A stretch of 64,000 bases of DNA. It comes from Lacticaseibacillus casei DSM 20011 = JCM 1134 = ATCC 393 (lineage in GTDB: Bacteria; Bacillota; Bacilli; Lactobacillales; Lactobacillaceae). The position numbers were made by a program, and so were the translations under genes. The DNA is taken from contig NZ_AP012544.1 of NCBI RefSeq assembly GCF_000829055.1, forward strand, positions 1,798,001 through 1,862,000, written 5' to 3'. The first letter of the stretch is position 1, and each line of letters opens with the position of its first letter. The notes beneath the pieces are model-generated. The model was not told the origin of the DNA. It saw only the letters and a list, made by a program, of their open reading frames with translations, and did not search any database. Of the stretch, positions 8,724 through 17,478 are shown piece by piece.

Positions 8724-9287
8724 TTATGGCCGAAGTATCAGTGGGGTGGTCGCTCCCGGTGCAACCCACTGAAGACCGCCGTTTACCGGCACCAAATAAA
8801 TGGCATCTGCGGCAACATCGGTCGGCGTCAAAATCATGCCGTTCCCCTTTGGCGTTGCTGTGTAACCTGAAGTTGTTTTCACGCCAGCTTGGGAAATGGT
8901 CATCTGATCACCGATAATCGTCAGTGTCACGTGCTCATTGTGCCATGTGCCAATGTAAAACGGTGCTTTAACTGTGGGCTGACTGGTTGCTGAAGACGCT
9001 ATTGCACTAGATGAATTGACAGCATCAGTTGAAGTGCTGGCAGTCGTAGTGGCCACATCCGTTTTAACTGAAGTCGTCACACTCGTCTCACTTTTACTTT
9101 CTGATGTACTGACTTGCGCGCTAGTCTGACTGGTCAGTGATTGATGCGTCGCTGCTTTTGTTGACGCAGTTCCGGCATCTGCCGTTCTTACCTCACTTTT
9201 AGCACTGACTTGATGCTGATAAAACGCGGCGCCGGAAAGTCCGCCAAGTGTTACCAAGGCTGCTGCTATCATCATCCATTTCTTCAT
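8724..9287 (-). CDS. secreted Ser/Thr-rich protein of unknown function
   Basis: A 187-residue exported protein. Residues 1-29 are a signal peptide or anchor (MKKWMM, hydrophobic AAALVTLGGLSGAAF, then QVSAKS). A serine/threonine/alanine-rich linker of about 75 residues follows, with a compact C-terminal domain of about 80 residues (from APFYIGTWHNEHVTL). That layout fits a wall-spanning spacer carrying a small beta-rich domain. I do not recognise the domain. The start ATG at 9287 is preceded by GGGAGTGG; a GTG at 9302 overlaps that site and is less likely. Confidence 0.7.
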   Translation of the reverse strand: MKKWMMIAAALVTLGGLSGAAFYQHQVSAKSEVRTADAGTASTKAATHQSLTSQTSAQVSTSESKSETSVTTSVKTDVATTTASTSTDAVNSSSAIASSATSQPTVKAPFYIGTWHNEHVTLTIIGDQMTISQAGVKTTSGYTATPKGNGMILTPTDVAADAIYLVPVNGGLQWVAPGATTPLILRP

Positions 9288-9366
9288 GTCAACCACTCCC
9301 ACTCAAACCTGATCAGCATTTTGCTTCTTTCAACATTTTTAGTCTAGCATGCAGATCATTCTCAAT

Positions 9367-9436
9367 GTTACAAAAAGATGTCAAAGCAAACAAATCTTAA
9401 TATTTACAAGGCTTTGGCATGTCATCTTTTTGTAAC
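9367..9436. repeat. long inverted repeat between divergent genes
   Basis: Perfect 14-bp arms (9367-9380 and 9423-9436, GTTACAAAAAGATG and complement) with further AAAGC/GCTTT pairing inside. It lies upstream of both the secreted-protein gene and the SOS-type promoter. It could be a relic terminator or an operator. Confidence 0.5.
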
Positions 9437-9459
9437 TTAGTAAAAATAGTACGAATAGC

Positions 9460-9488
9460 TTGCAAAAGCAAACATATGTTCGTAAGAT
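9460..9488 (+). promoter_or_regulatory. promoter with embedded LexA-type SOS box
   Basis: A -35 box TTGCAA (9460-9465) and a -10 box TAAGAT (9483-9488) are 17 bases apart. The spacer contains CAAACATATGTTCG at 9469-9482, which differs at one base from the Gram-positive LexA/DinR consensus CGAACATATGTTCG. A repressor bound there would block polymerase. It drives the YolD-like gene 19 bases downstream. Confidence 0.75.
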
Positions 9489-9506
9489 TGTTCTGAGGTG
9501 ATTTGA

Positions 9507-9905
9507 ATGACGTATGAAGATAAAATCGGCGAGCAAAAGTTTGCGGCGTTGGTCGACGATTTTTTTGCCAATCGATATATCGACCGTGGCATGCGCAAGT
9601 GGCAAGGCTATTACCTCTCCGACCATACCGCAGCGTTAAAAAAGCAGGCAAAGGCCGAAAGTGTCACCTATCCGCCGCTTTCTTTACAAGAGCAGCCTTA
9701 TATTCGCATGATTTTGTTGCGCGCTTATGCTGAAGGCCAATCCGTCACCCTTCAGCTTGATTTGCAAACACCAAATGGCCAGATGTTGCCGCCAATCACC
9801 GGCAAAGTGGCCGGATTAAGCGATAGCGATGTGGTCAATGTCGACGGTCAAAACATCAGTATCGACATGATTCGGCATATCGATTTGATTCCTTTTCCGG
9901 TTTGA
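9507..9905 (+). CDS. YolD-like protein, probably SOS-controlled
   Basis: A 132-residue protein with the YolD-like pattern: DRGMRKWQGYYLSDHTAAL near residues 27-45, then a helical stretch, and a C-terminal small beta barrel ending in ..ISIDMIRHIDLI. YolD-like proteins in Firmicutes are often encoded beside UmuC-type Y-family polymerases and have been compared functionally with UmuD; here no polymerase gene is adjacent. The LexA-type box in its promoter supports a DNA-damage role. The ATG has GAGGTGA upstream. Family assignment is from pattern recognition and is fairly secure; the molecular role is inference. Confidence 0.75.
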   Translation: MTYEDKIGEQKFAALVDDFFANRYIDRGMRKWQGYYLSDHTAALKKQAKAESVTYPPLSLQEQPYIRMILLRAYAEGQSVTLQLDLQTPNGQMLPPITGKVAGLSDSDVVNVDGQNISIDMIRHIDLIPFPV

Positions 9906-9977
9906 ATCAAAAACGGCGCCCGCAATTACCACGAGTGCCATGCTTTAGCTTCTTATTTTGGAAACTGAATAATCTGG

Positions 9978-10829
9978 TCACGCTGGCTGGCTTCCCAGGA
10001 GCGTCAATGCGTCAAAAAAGTATGCCAGACTCAGATAATCGGCCGTACCGCCCGGGCTCAGATTCAGGGTGATCATTTCGGCGTTCAAGGTGCGCAAGGC
10101 ATTGGGTAACTGCGTATCGGAAACATGCAACAACGTCTTCGCCGCATCCTGAACAAATCGCAAACCGGCCGGACCGCCGCGATGCAAAAGATTGGCATCT
10201 TCAACTTGCGCCATCAAATGCACCATTAAGCGCAGATAACGCAAATCGCCCTGTGTCGTCGTCTGTCGCAGATATGGCAACATGTGCTCACGAATGGTTG
10301 GATAACCGGCCAAAGCCTCACCACGGACTCCTGTGACGCCGTGTTTCACATATAAAGCTTCGCCGTGGCTTAGCTGCGCTTTGTCACCTAAATGGCGAAA
10401 ATCGCCGGCGACACCTTGTGCAACTTGCGCAACTGCCGGAAAAAGCGGCGCAAATTCCGCCGCCGCCAAATCATGCAAGGAATTCTGCTGCAACAACCAG
10501 CCAAGTGCACCTAATAAAAAGCCAAAAGAAAAGTTGGCACCACGATGCGTATTGACGCCGTGCGTTGCCGTCAGCATGGCACTTTCTGCGTCCATGCCAA
10601 TCGTACGCAACTCCTGATAAAGTTGCGGCACTGTTTTAGCTGCCAGACCAGCATGCAGGTATTGCGTGAAATAAGGTGCCAATGCGTCAATGCTGGCCTC
10701 AAATGTGGTGACATCCATATCCCTGTGGGCCCCGTTAGACTCGGGATCGACTAAACCTGGCTTGGGCGTAAGCAGCACTTCCGCATGTAAACTGTTCACC
10801 GCTGCTTGAGCGATAAGTTGTTCATTCAA
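9978..10829 (-). CDS. citG: triphosphoribosyl-dephospho-CoA synthase
   Basis: Makes 2'-(5''-triphosphoribosyl)-3'-dephospho-CoA from ATP and dephospho-CoA, the precursor of the citrate lyase prosthetic group later attached to CitD by CitX. The 283-residue protein shows the CitG landmarks: LLTPKPGLVDPESNGAHRDM near residues 20-39, THGVNTHRGANFSFG near 89-103, and the C-terminal LSPGGTADYLSLAYF. It is the last gene of the locus and its ATG overlaps the end of the citO-like gene by 8 bases, so the two are translationally coupled. In some bacteria citG is fused to citX; here they are separate. Confidence 0.95.
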   Translation of the reverse strand: MNEQLIAQAAVNSLHAEVLLTPKPGLVDPESNGAHRDMDVTTFEASIDALAPYFTQYLHAGLAAKTVPQLYQELRTIGMDAESAMLTATHGVNTHRGANFSFGFLLGALGWLLQQNSLHDLAAAEFAPLFPAVAQVAQGVAGDFRHLGDKAQLSHGEALYVKHGVTGVRGEALAGYPTIREHMLPYLRQTTTQGDLRYLRLMVHLMAQVEDANLLHRGGPAGLRFVQDAAKTLLHVSDTQLPNALRTLNAEMITLNLSPGGTADYLSLAYFFDALTLLGSQPA

Positions 10830-11517
10830 TGTGTTTGGCCTTCATGACTTTTAGAATATATTGCAATGAGTGTTCGAGATGTTCTCGAGTGATGAGCTTG
10901 ATCTGATCGTCATCCCGATTTAACATGCCGCGATAAAGCAGCCAATGTTCCTGAATCGCTAAATTCCGCCGATCATCACCATTAATACTAATATCACGAA
11001 AATAAATCAAATAATTTTGCAGCTGATTGACAATCATTTTCAACCGCAGCATGTGACTCGCATCATAAATAAAGTTGTTAAATTCGGTAAACTTTGCCAT
11101 GACTTCCGACACTCGTCCTGCATCGTTTAGGCGATCCGTTTCTTCCAAAAGCGCCCGCATCTGTTTAAATTGGTCAGGCGTCATCAAGCGCATGGCCTTG
11201 CGAATCGCTAAAACATCCAATTCCTTGCGAATGTCAAAAATCTCGTATGCATCATTAATCGAAATACCCTTCACAACAACCCCAATACCGGTTTTGCGTT
11301 CGACCAGGTCCTCTTCATCCAGACGTTCAAGCGCATAACGAATAGGTGTGCGGCTAATGTTGAGATTTTCGGATAGATTCTTCTCGTTAATCCGTTCACC
11401 GCTGGGTATTTCACCCAGCAAGATGGTTTTGCGCAACGCTTCGTACACCGCTTCTTTAATCGGCCGGTTCTGTGAAAGATCCAAATTTTTCTTAACGGCT
11501 GGCACCACTTCATTCAT
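10822..11517 (-). CDS. citO: GntR/FadR-type regulator of citrate genes
   Basis: A 231-residue transcription factor. The N-terminal winged helix (about 10-75) contains GERINEKNLSENLNISRTPIRYALERLDEEDLV, and the rest is an FCD ligand-binding domain. In Enterococcus faecalis a GntR protein, CitO, activates the citrate operons in response to citrate. The position between oadA and citG supports the same job here, although that is inference. The ATG at 11517 has GAGGGGG upstream; the frame runs on to 11664 through the terminator, so the longer form is rejected. It has its own perfect -10 box (11545-11550) behind the oadA terminator. Confidence 0.85.
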   Translation of the reverse strand: MNEVVPAVKKNLDLSQNRPIKEAVYEALRKTILLGEIPSGERINEKNLSENLNISRTPIRYALERLDEEDLVERKTGIGVVVKGISINDAYEIFDIRKELDVLAIRKAMRLMTPDQFKQMRALLEETDRLNDAGRVSEVMAKFTEFNNFIYDASHMLRLKMIVNQLQNYLIYFRDISINGDDRRNLAIQEHWLLYRGMLNRDDDQIKLITREHLEHSLQYILKVMKAKHIE

Positions 11518-11544
11518 CGTTCGTTCCCCCTCGTCCTGAGGGCC

Positions 11545-11550
11545 ATTATA
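11545..11550 (-). promoter_or_regulatory. -10 box of citO-citG
   Basis: TATAAT on the minus strand, 28 bases upstream of the citO start and immediately after the T run of the oadA terminator. The -35 region would lie inside the terminator stem and matches the consensus poorly, so activation by a regulator is plausible. Confidence 0.5.
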
Positions 11551-11552
11551 CC

Positions 11553-11584
11553 AAAAAAAGCCGTTAACTAGTCGGTTAACGGCT
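11553..11584 (-). terminator. terminator after oadA
   Basis: A perfect 10-bp stem, AGCCGTTAAC with its complement, loop of six, followed on the minus strand by seven T. It separates the structural citrate operon from citO-citG. Confidence 0.85.
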
Positions 11585-11644
11585 TGACCCATGTTTCTTC
11601 CAGCGAAAATCGATTTATCCGCTAAATGGCACAGGTCATGAAAC

Positions 11645-13048
11645 TCAGTTATGGGTAGGATCAAACGTCAAATCAACTGTTTGAACCGGAACATCGTAGA
11701 ATGGATCTTCACGCCGACCTAAAAAGTCCTTGGCTTGATCAGGGAACAAAGCAAAGCTCAAAACGTCTTCTTCTGAATGAGCGTATTTGGCGATTGCTTT
11801 ACGGAATCTCGGCATTTGCGGCTCGATTAAATCAGCCGGACGTGTCGTCACGATTGATGCATCACCGATGATTTTCTTGGTCATTTCCGGAGAAATCGGT
11901 ACAGGCGGGCGACCATAGAGACCGCGAACATAATCTTTGATTTCTTTTGGAATCAACTTATAACGCTCACCGCTCATGACATTCATCAAGCTCTGGGTGC
12001 CGACCATTTGTGATAATGGCGTTACCAGCGGTGGGTACCCTAAGTCGGCGCGGACGCGAGGAACTTCTTTTAAAACATCCCCGTATAAGGATTCCTGCCC
12101 TTGATCCTTGAGTTGAGCCAGCAAGTTAGACAACATTCCGCCTGGCACTTGATAAATCAATGACTTCGGTTCAACATCCTTGACCCGCGGGTTTAGCTGT
12201 CCAGAATCGCGGAATCGATCACGAATCGGGGCAAAATAACTGGCAATGTCACTCACTGTATCCAGCTTGACGTCGGTCGGATAACCGAGATCCTGCAAAG
12301 CTACCAACATTGATTCAGTCGCTGGCTGACTGGTACCGCCGGCAAATGGGGAAACGGCGGTATCAATGATGTCAGCCCCTGCGCGCACGGATTCGAGATA
12401 CGTCATTTCGGCCATGCCTGCGGTTGCATGCGTATGCACCTCAAGCGGCACAGTGATCTCCTGCTTAATGCCGGTCACGAGATCAAAAGCTTTCTGTGGC
12501 GTCAAAATGCCTGCCATGTCTTTGATCGCAATCGAATCGGCACCCATATCTGCCATTTCCTTGGCTAATTTGATGAAGTAATCAACCGTGTGGAACTCGC
12601 TGGTGGTATAACTAATCGCCAGTTGTGCGTGACCGCCAGCATTCTTGGTAGCTTCAAGCGCGGTCTTCAAGTTACGCGTGTCATTTAAGGCATCAAAGAT
12701 CCGAATAATGTCAATGCCGTTTTCGACCGACTTTGTGACAAAATCGGTGACAACATCATCAGCGTAATTTTTATAGCCCAGTAAATTTTGGCCTCGCAAC
12801 AGCATCTGCAGCTTGGTATGCTTCACAGCTTGACGAATCTTGCGCAGACGTTCCCACGGATCTTCGTTCAAGTAACGGAGGCAGGCATCAAAGGTGGCCC
12901 CACCCCACATTTCTAACGAATGATAACCGGCAGCATCCATTTTGCCTAAAATTGGCAGAATGTCGCTTAACGGCATCCGCGTGGCGATCAGACTCTGCTG
13001 GCCATCACGCAACACGGTTTCCATAAATTGGACTTTTTGTTTAGCCAT
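11645..13048 (-). CDS. oadA: oxaloacetate decarboxylase alpha subunit (carboxyltransferase)
   Basis: Transfers the carboxyl group of oxaloacetate to biotin, giving pyruvate. The 467-residue protein covers the TIM-barrel carboxyltransferase (FMETVLRDGQQSL at the start, metal site around VHTHATAG near residue 200) and the conserved PYC_OADA region. It ends without a biotinyl domain; that is the separate OadD at 18630. Long OadA proteins of about 590 residues in enterobacteria carry the biotin domain, so this is the split architecture also known in Enterococcus. Its start overlaps citX by 8 bases. It is the last gene before the terminator. Confidence 0.95.
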   Translation of the reverse strand: MAKQKVQFMETVLRDGQQSLIATRMPLSDILPILGKMDAAGYHSLEMWGGATFDACLRYLNEDPWERLRKIRQAVKHTKLQMLLRGQNLLGYKNYADDVVTDFVTKSVENGIDIIRIFDALNDTRNLKTALEATKNAGGHAQLAISYTTSEFHTVDYFIKLAKEMADMGADSIAIKDMAGILTPQKAFDLVTGIKQEITVPLEVHTHATAGMAEMTYLESVRAGADIIDTAVSPFAGGTSQPATESMLVALQDLGYPTDVKLDTVSDIASYFAPIRDRFRDSGQLNPRVKDVEPKSLIYQVPGGMLSNLLAQLKDQGQESLYGDVLKEVPRVRADLGYPPLVTPLSQMVGTQSLMNVMSGERYKLIPKEIKDYVRGLYGRPPVPISPEMTKKIIGDASIVTTRPADLIEPQMPRFRKAIAKYAHSEEDVLSFALFPDQAKDFLGRREDPFYDVPVQTVDLTFDPTHN

Positions 13049-13589
13049 GTGTGGTCCAACCCTCCTTTATGATTGCTTCAACCACTTGTTGAACTTCAGG
13101 CAGCCCGTGACGACGTGATCGAGCACAGGCCTTGGCATCCCCGCCGCAAACCAAGCAGGTGCGCGGTGGCAAGTCAAGATCAGCGCGCGAAATCTGATGC
13201 AGTTTCCCGTCTTTTAACGTCACCACGTCCAAATCTAGCAGATCGCAAAAACGCTGTTGCTGCTCAAAACCGACCATCAAGCGTTTCAAGGTGATCGGTG
13301 ACAGCCGAACTGCTAAATAAGCTTCGGGGCCAGTTGCCAAGGCTTCGATTTGGCTTTCCTGCACTGCTTCACCCAGTTGATCCTCTAGCGCTTGCATTGC
13401 CGCCGAAAAGACTGCGACCACTCGCTGGCCAGTCTTAACCGGACCTGGAATTCGCAAAGTCACATGCAACAAAACGGTTTCGGGATGAGCGGTCAACCAT
13501 TCACGTTCCTTGACGATCCTGGCATCTTTAGCTGCGAGCATTTGCCCGAGATCAACTTGTGGACCGTCCAAAACTGACAACTTAAACAT
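13041..13589 (-). CDS. citX: apo-citrate lyase phosphoribosyl-dephospho-CoA transferase
   Basis: Attaches the prosthetic group made by CitG to a serine of CitD, converting apo- to holo-citrate lyase. The 182-residue protein carries the family's C-terminal CLVCGGDAKACARSRRH motif. I chose the ATG at 13589, which gives the same 8-base overlap with the upstream gene (citF) as seen at the citX-oadA and citO-citG junctions; an in-frame ATG at 13601 is possible. It is embedded between citF and oadA in the operon. Confidence 0.93.
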   Translation of the reverse strand: MFKLSVLDGPQVDLGQMLAAKDARIVKEREWLTAHPETVLLHVTLRIPGPVKTGQRVVAVFSAAMQALEDQLGEAVQESQIEALATGPEAYLAVRLSPITLKRLMVGFEQQQRFCDLLDLDVVTLKDGKLHQISRADLDLPPRTCLVCGGDAKACARSRRHGLPEVQQVVEAIIKEGWTTHG

Positions 13590-15114
13590 TGTGGACCACA
13601 TCGATCAAGGTACCATCCCGATATTCGATCAACGCAACGACCTTGTCACCATATTGAATCGGTTCCGGCGTTCCGGTAATCTTGTATGCCATTTCTTTAA
13701 GCGCTTCAATCGAAAATTGTGGCACTTTCAATTGCTTGAACATTTCAATCAAGTCTGGCCGATCTGGGTTGATCGCCACCCCGACTTCGGTGACCACGAC
13801 ATCAACGCTGGCGCCTGGCGTCACGACCGTATTGACATTTTCAACAATTGTTGGAATCCGGCCCCGAACCAGTGGCGCGATGACCATACTCATTTTGCAG
13901 GCAGCACTTGTATCACTGTGACCGCCTGATGCTCCGCGAATAATCCCGTCAGAACCTGTGATAACGTTGACATTAAAATCGGTATCGATTTCCAATGCTG
14001 ACAAAATAGCGATGTCAAGCTGGTTAATCACAGCACCCTTGCTTAGTGGCGAAGCATACATATTGGCATCGATTTCGTAATGATCGGCGTTTTCTCCAAG
14101 CGAAACCGCTGAAGGATGGTCAAAGTCTTGGACATCGATGATCTTTTCAACGAGTCCTTCTTTCAGGAGTTCAACCATGGAATTGGTAATCCCACCTAGT
14201 GCAAAGCTTGCTTTAATGTCTTGCTTCAGCATCGCTTCCCGCAAGAAACGGGCAACGGCAAGTGATGAGCCACCTGTACCGGTTTGGAAGGAAAAACCAT
14301 TTTTAAAGTAAGCAGACTTGGTAATTACTTCTGCGGCATATTCCGCAATTTTTAATTCTTTAGGATTCTTGGTGAAGCGGGTCGCCCCTTTGGCAATGCC
14401 GGTTGGATCACCAATAGAATCAACCTGAACCATATAGTCAACGTCGGTTTGCGGGATACTGATCGGCGTATTCGGGTAAGGGACCAGACTATCCGTAATA
14501 GCAACGACTTGATCGGCATACTTGGCATCAATCATGGCATAACCTAAGGAACCACAAGTTGCTTTTCCTTTAGTGCCATTGATGTTGCCGTATTCATCAC
14601 TGCTTGGTGCACCGAGAAAGGCCACGTCAATGTGAATATCGCCGCGTGCGATCGCCCGCGCCCGACCGCCATGGGAACGAATCACAACTGGATTTTCCAT
14701 GATGCCACTGGAAATAGCGGCACCGACTTTGTCACGCAAGCCAGAACTGGTGATGTTGGTGACCACGCCATTTTTAATGTGCTCAATGAGCGGTTCGTGC
14801 ACGTTGGCAATTGAACTTGGTGCAATCGAGAGATTCTTGATTCCCATTTTGGCAATTTCTGCCATGACCATGTTCATCACATAATCGCCTTCGCGAAAAT
14901 GGTGATGGAATGAAATGGTCATGCCGTCTTTTAAGCCAGTGGCGACAATGGCGTCGTGAATCGAAGCAACCAATTTACTATGATCGGGCTTCACCGGCTT
15001 GATGTGCCGCGCATGTTCATCATAAGGCCGAATATTGGCAAACTCGCCACCATAAACCCCATACTGATCGGCGTATGGTGCCGGAATCTCACGATTAAGC
15101 TTATTCTTGACCAT
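13582..15114 (-). CDS. citF: citrate lyase alpha subunit
   Basis: Citrate:acetyl-ACP transferase subunit. It exchanges the acetyl group on the CitD carrier for citrate, so the beta subunit can cleave it. The 510 residues are full length for CitF, with the conserved N-terminal IPAPYADQYGVYGGEFA region, GGRARAIARGDIHIDVAFLGAP and the late GASGGHSDTSAACKMS motif typical of the CoA-transferase-like fold. It starts within the stop of citE (TGATG, one-base overlap) and ends within citX, so citD-E-F-X are translated as a coupled set. Confidence 0.97.
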   Translation of the reverse strand: MVKNKLNREIPAPYADQYGVYGGEFANIRPYDEHARHIKPVKPDHSKLVASIHDAIVATGLKDGMTISFHHHFREGDYVMNMVMAEIAKMGIKNLSIAPSSIANVHEPLIEHIKNGVVTNITSSGLRDKVGAAISSGIMENPVVIRSHGGRARAIARGDIHIDVAFLGAPSSDEYGNINGTKGKATCGSLGYAMIDAKYADQVVAITDSLVPYPNTPISIPQTDVDYMVQVDSIGDPTGIAKGATRFTKNPKELKIAEYAAEVITKSAYFKNGFSFQTGTGGSSLAVARFLREAMLKQDIKASFALGGITNSMVELLKEGLVEKIIDVQDFDHPSAVSLGENADHYEIDANMYASPLSKGAVINQLDIAILSALEIDTDFNVNVITGSDGIIRGASGGHSDTSAACKMSMVIAPLVRGRIPTIVENVNTVVTPGASVDVVVTEVGVAINPDRPDLIEMFKQLKVPQFSIEALKEMAYKITGTPEPIQYGDKVVALIEYRDGTLIDVVHNV

Positions 15115-15992
15115 CAGTCTACCTCCATTCCTGATGCCTTAGCGAGCGCAATCGTATATTGAGCCCGTTCGACCACTGGCTTATCAACCATTTGACCATT
15201 GACAGAAACAACGCCGGCCCCTTTGGCTTCAGCTTCTTTCAAACCGGCAACAATTTCGCGGGCTTTTTGTACTTCAGCCAACGCCGGAGCAAAGACACTG
15301 TTAATCACTGGAATTTGCCGCGGATTGATAACTGATTTGCCGTCAAATCCGAGTTGCTTAATTAATTCGGTTTCATGCCGCAAGCCTTCTTCGTTGTCGA
15401 CTTGCGTGTAAACCGTATCAATAGCAGAAATACCGGCTTCTCTAGCTGCGTGCAGAATATAGTTACGGGCAAAAGACAATTCCGCCCCATCAGCAGAACG
15501 GTGCGTATGCTGACTGGTTAGATAATCCTCCGCACCAAGTGCAATACCGATCATGCGTGACGAAGCCTTCGCAATCTCGCGCGCATTCAGAACACCTTCC
15601 GCGGATTCAATTGCGGCCATCATATGCGTGGTACCCACTTCAATACCATATTTTTCTTCAACCGCCGTGATCACAGCATCGACATCGCGAATATCCTGTG
15701 CGGTTTCCGTCTTCGGCAACCGGATCACATTAATGCCACCAAGTACCATGGCTTCGACATCCTGATCGCCACCAGCATCAAGCGCATTGACGCGGACAAC
15801 TGTTTCGACGCTGCTATAGTCAAAAGTTTTCAAAGCTGAGTACACCAACATCCGGGCCGTATCTTTTTCTTTTAATGAAACGGCATCTTCAAGATCAAAC
15901 ATGATGGCATCCGCACCGTAAATGGGGGCATCGCGTAACATTCCCGGGTTAGCCCCTGGGACAAACATCATGGTTCTTCTTAATTTATCCAT
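15114..15992 (-). CDS. citE: citrate lyase beta subunit
   Basis: Citryl-ACP lyase that splits the carrier-bound citryl thioester to oxaloacetate and acetyl-ACP. The 292-residue HpcH/HpaI-type TIM barrel shows [16 protein letters not shown] at the N terminus, [14 protein letters not shown] with the metal/substrate region near residues 32-45, and the acid-rich ..[13 protein letters not shown].. near 146-158. It overlaps citD by 13 bases upstream and citF by one base downstream. Confidence 0.97.
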   Translation of the reverse strand: MDKLRRTMMFVPGANPGMLRDAPIYGADAIMFDLEDAVSLKEKDTARMLVYSALKTFDYSSVETVVRVNALDAGGDQDVEAMVLGGINVIRLPKTETAQDIRDVDAVITAVEEKYGIEVGTTHMMAAIESAEGVLNAREIAKASSRMIGIALGAEDYLTSQHTHRSADGAELSFARNYILHAAREAGISAIDTVYTQVDNEEGLRHETELIKQLGFDGKSVINPRQIPVINSVFAPALAEVQKAREIVAGLKEAEAKGAGVVSVNGQMVDKPVVERAQYTIALAKASGMEVD

Positions 15993-16285
15993 GCGTTGAT
16001 CTCCTCCCAGTCAAATGTCTTGTTATCCGCTGCACGGTAGGCTGCCGCAATGGTCCGTGCTTTGATGGTACAATCCAAAGCACCTTTGTCGTTTGCTTCT
16101 ACCGCAACCCCTTCGATACCCAATTTTGTCAAAGTTGCTGCGATCACGGCACGGATCTGCTCGCCAAACTGCTTTTCAACACTGCTTTGCAGTTGGATCG
16201 TGGTGCCGCTATCGGCAGGGGCCAGCGTGATTTGGATATCACTTGACTCTAATGTCCCAGCCGTTGCGGGATGATTAATTTTCAT
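15980..16285 (-). CDS. citD: citrate lyase gamma subunit (acyl carrier protein)
   Basis: The 101-residue carrier of the lyase complex. The prosthetic group is attached to the serine in the N-terminal GTLESSDI motif (residues 11-18). The [21 protein letters not shown] and [17 protein letters not shown] stretches are typical of CitD. It overlaps citC by 11 bases and citE by 13, which favours stoichiometric synthesis of the three lyase subunits. Confidence 0.96.
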   Translation of the reverse strand: MKINHPATAGTLESSDIQITLAPADSGTTIQLQSSVEKQFGEQIRAVIAATLTKLGIEGVAVEANDKGALDCTIKARTIAAAYRAADNKTFDWEEINAWIN

Positions 16286-17279
16286 GAGTTGATCGCTCCT
16301 TTATTTCTGTATAAACCTCCGGATAAACCAGTTGTTCGACCATGGCCCAGTCATGGTGCTTGATCGCGGCACGAACACGGGTGGCGCTGACAACCGAACC
16401 GCCAATCGTCAAACGCGGCACCACAATTAATTCAATGTCATCAGCAAAAGTCGCTGCCAATTGCTGATTGTAAATCGCCGTGACCGGCGAAAGCGGTTCT
16501 TCGCCAACATATCGCCGGGTGATGCCAAGAATCGGGGCAATGCGTTGTTTAAAAAGTGCCGCGTCTAGTCCGGCTTGCGCGGTCGCAATCGCCGCATCTG
16601 CCCGATCCTTGAGAAAGTAACTTGGAAACGTGGTACTGGAGACCATGTAGTCCTGTGTCGGCAAAACCACCACGTTGGACCAGCGTGCTGCCACCTTTTT
16701 GACTAAGGCCAGACGCTCTGTTGCCGTGAACATCGATCGTTCAGCTGATAAGACAAAAACGTAAACAACTGCATTATTCTTTGCTGCTTGTTCGATTAAA
16801 TAGGCGTGGCCGCGGGTGACCGGATTCGCATTCATCACAATGGCTGCAACAGGCTTTCCCGATTGGCGAGATTCTTCCAGCAGCTTGGTATAATCGGCAA
16901 AGTTAGGATAGCCCCGTTCCAATAAAACCACTGAATCGGTGGCCGCCAGCTGTTTAAATCCCAGTGACTGGAAAAACTTCAGCGTGCTCGGTTTGGTATA
17001 AACAAAGCTATGCGTGATGGCTTCATCATCCAGCCGATCGAGCAGGGCCGGAATAATTTGCGCCAACAGATTCTCATGTTGAGCTGTCGGTGAAATTGCC
17101 ACTTCTTTGATAATATTGCCTGACAACGAACCCGTCGCCAGCAAGTCGTCTCCTTCAAAAATGCCAACTGTATAATCGACTTGGCGATCCGGAGTCAAGC
17201 CAGCATCAACCAGCAACGTCTGCCAGGCTTCAGCGGCCTGCGGGTTCAAATCGAACCAAATGCGCTTTAACGTCGCCAT
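16275..17279 (-). CDS. citC: citrate lyase ligase (acetyl-CoA:CitD activating enzyme)
   Basis: Activates citrate lyase by acetylating the thiol of the CitD prosthetic group with acetate and ATP. The 334 residues divide into an N-terminal GNAT-like region (about 1-140) and a C-terminal nucleotidyltransferase domain. That domain starts at [22 protein letters not shown], containing the TxGH motif, and has [10 protein letters not shown] near the end. The start codon lies one base after the stop of the small oadG-like gene, suggesting translational coupling. It marks the switch from oad to cit genes in the operon. Confidence 0.95.
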   Translation of the reverse strand: MATLKRIWFDLNPQAAEAWQTLLVDAGLTPDRQVDYTVGIFEGDDLLATGSLSGNIIKEVAISPTAQHENLLAQIIPALLDRLDDEAITHSFVYTKPSTLKFFQSLGFKQLAATDSVVLLERGYPNFADYTKLLEESRQSGKPVAAIVMNANPVTRGHAYLIEQAAKNNAVVYVFVLSAERSMFTATERLALVKKVAARWSNVVVLPTQDYMVSSTTFPSYFLKDRADAAIATAQAGLDAALFKQRIAPILGITRRYVGEEPLSPVTAIYNQQLAATFADDIELIVVPRLTIGGSVVSATRVRAAIKHHDWAMVEQLVYPEVYTEIKERSTHEN

Positions 17280-17280
17280 T

Positions 17281-17424
17281 TTATTTTACCGCTTTTTTGG
17301 CTGGTGCAAATTTAAGCAATAGTTTGGCGACAATGTAGATGATGAATAAAACAATAAACACGCCGCCCATACCTACCAGCATCAATTCACCAGCCTGTTC
17401 AACAGCAGTCGGATCAAATTTCAT
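17281..17424 (-). CDS. small membrane protein, oxaloacetate decarboxylase gamma-like
   Basis: A 47-residue protein with one membrane helix (about residues 14-36, LMLVGMGGVFIVLFIIYIVAKLLL) and a basic proline/lysine tail. Gamma subunits of sodium-pump decarboxylases are small single-helix proteins that anchor the alpha subunit to the beta subunit and have the same LxLxGMGxVFxxL pattern in the helix. This one is shorter than usual and lacks the cytoplasmic C-terminal zinc-binding part. It lies between oadB and citC, starting 55 bases from the oadB stop, which strengthens the call. Confidence 0.75.
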   Translation of the reverse strand: MKFDPTAVEQAGELMLVGMGGVFIVLFIIYIVAKLLLKFAPAKKAVK

Positions 17425-17478
17425 AACGCAAAACCTCCCAAGGGTGTTCAGACTTCTCAACTGACAGGTGCATTGATG

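Noticed and set aside
13510-13929. Plus-strand frame antisense to citF/citX
   Set aside because: The tight citrate operon on the minus strand explains the sequence; no binding site or family pattern.
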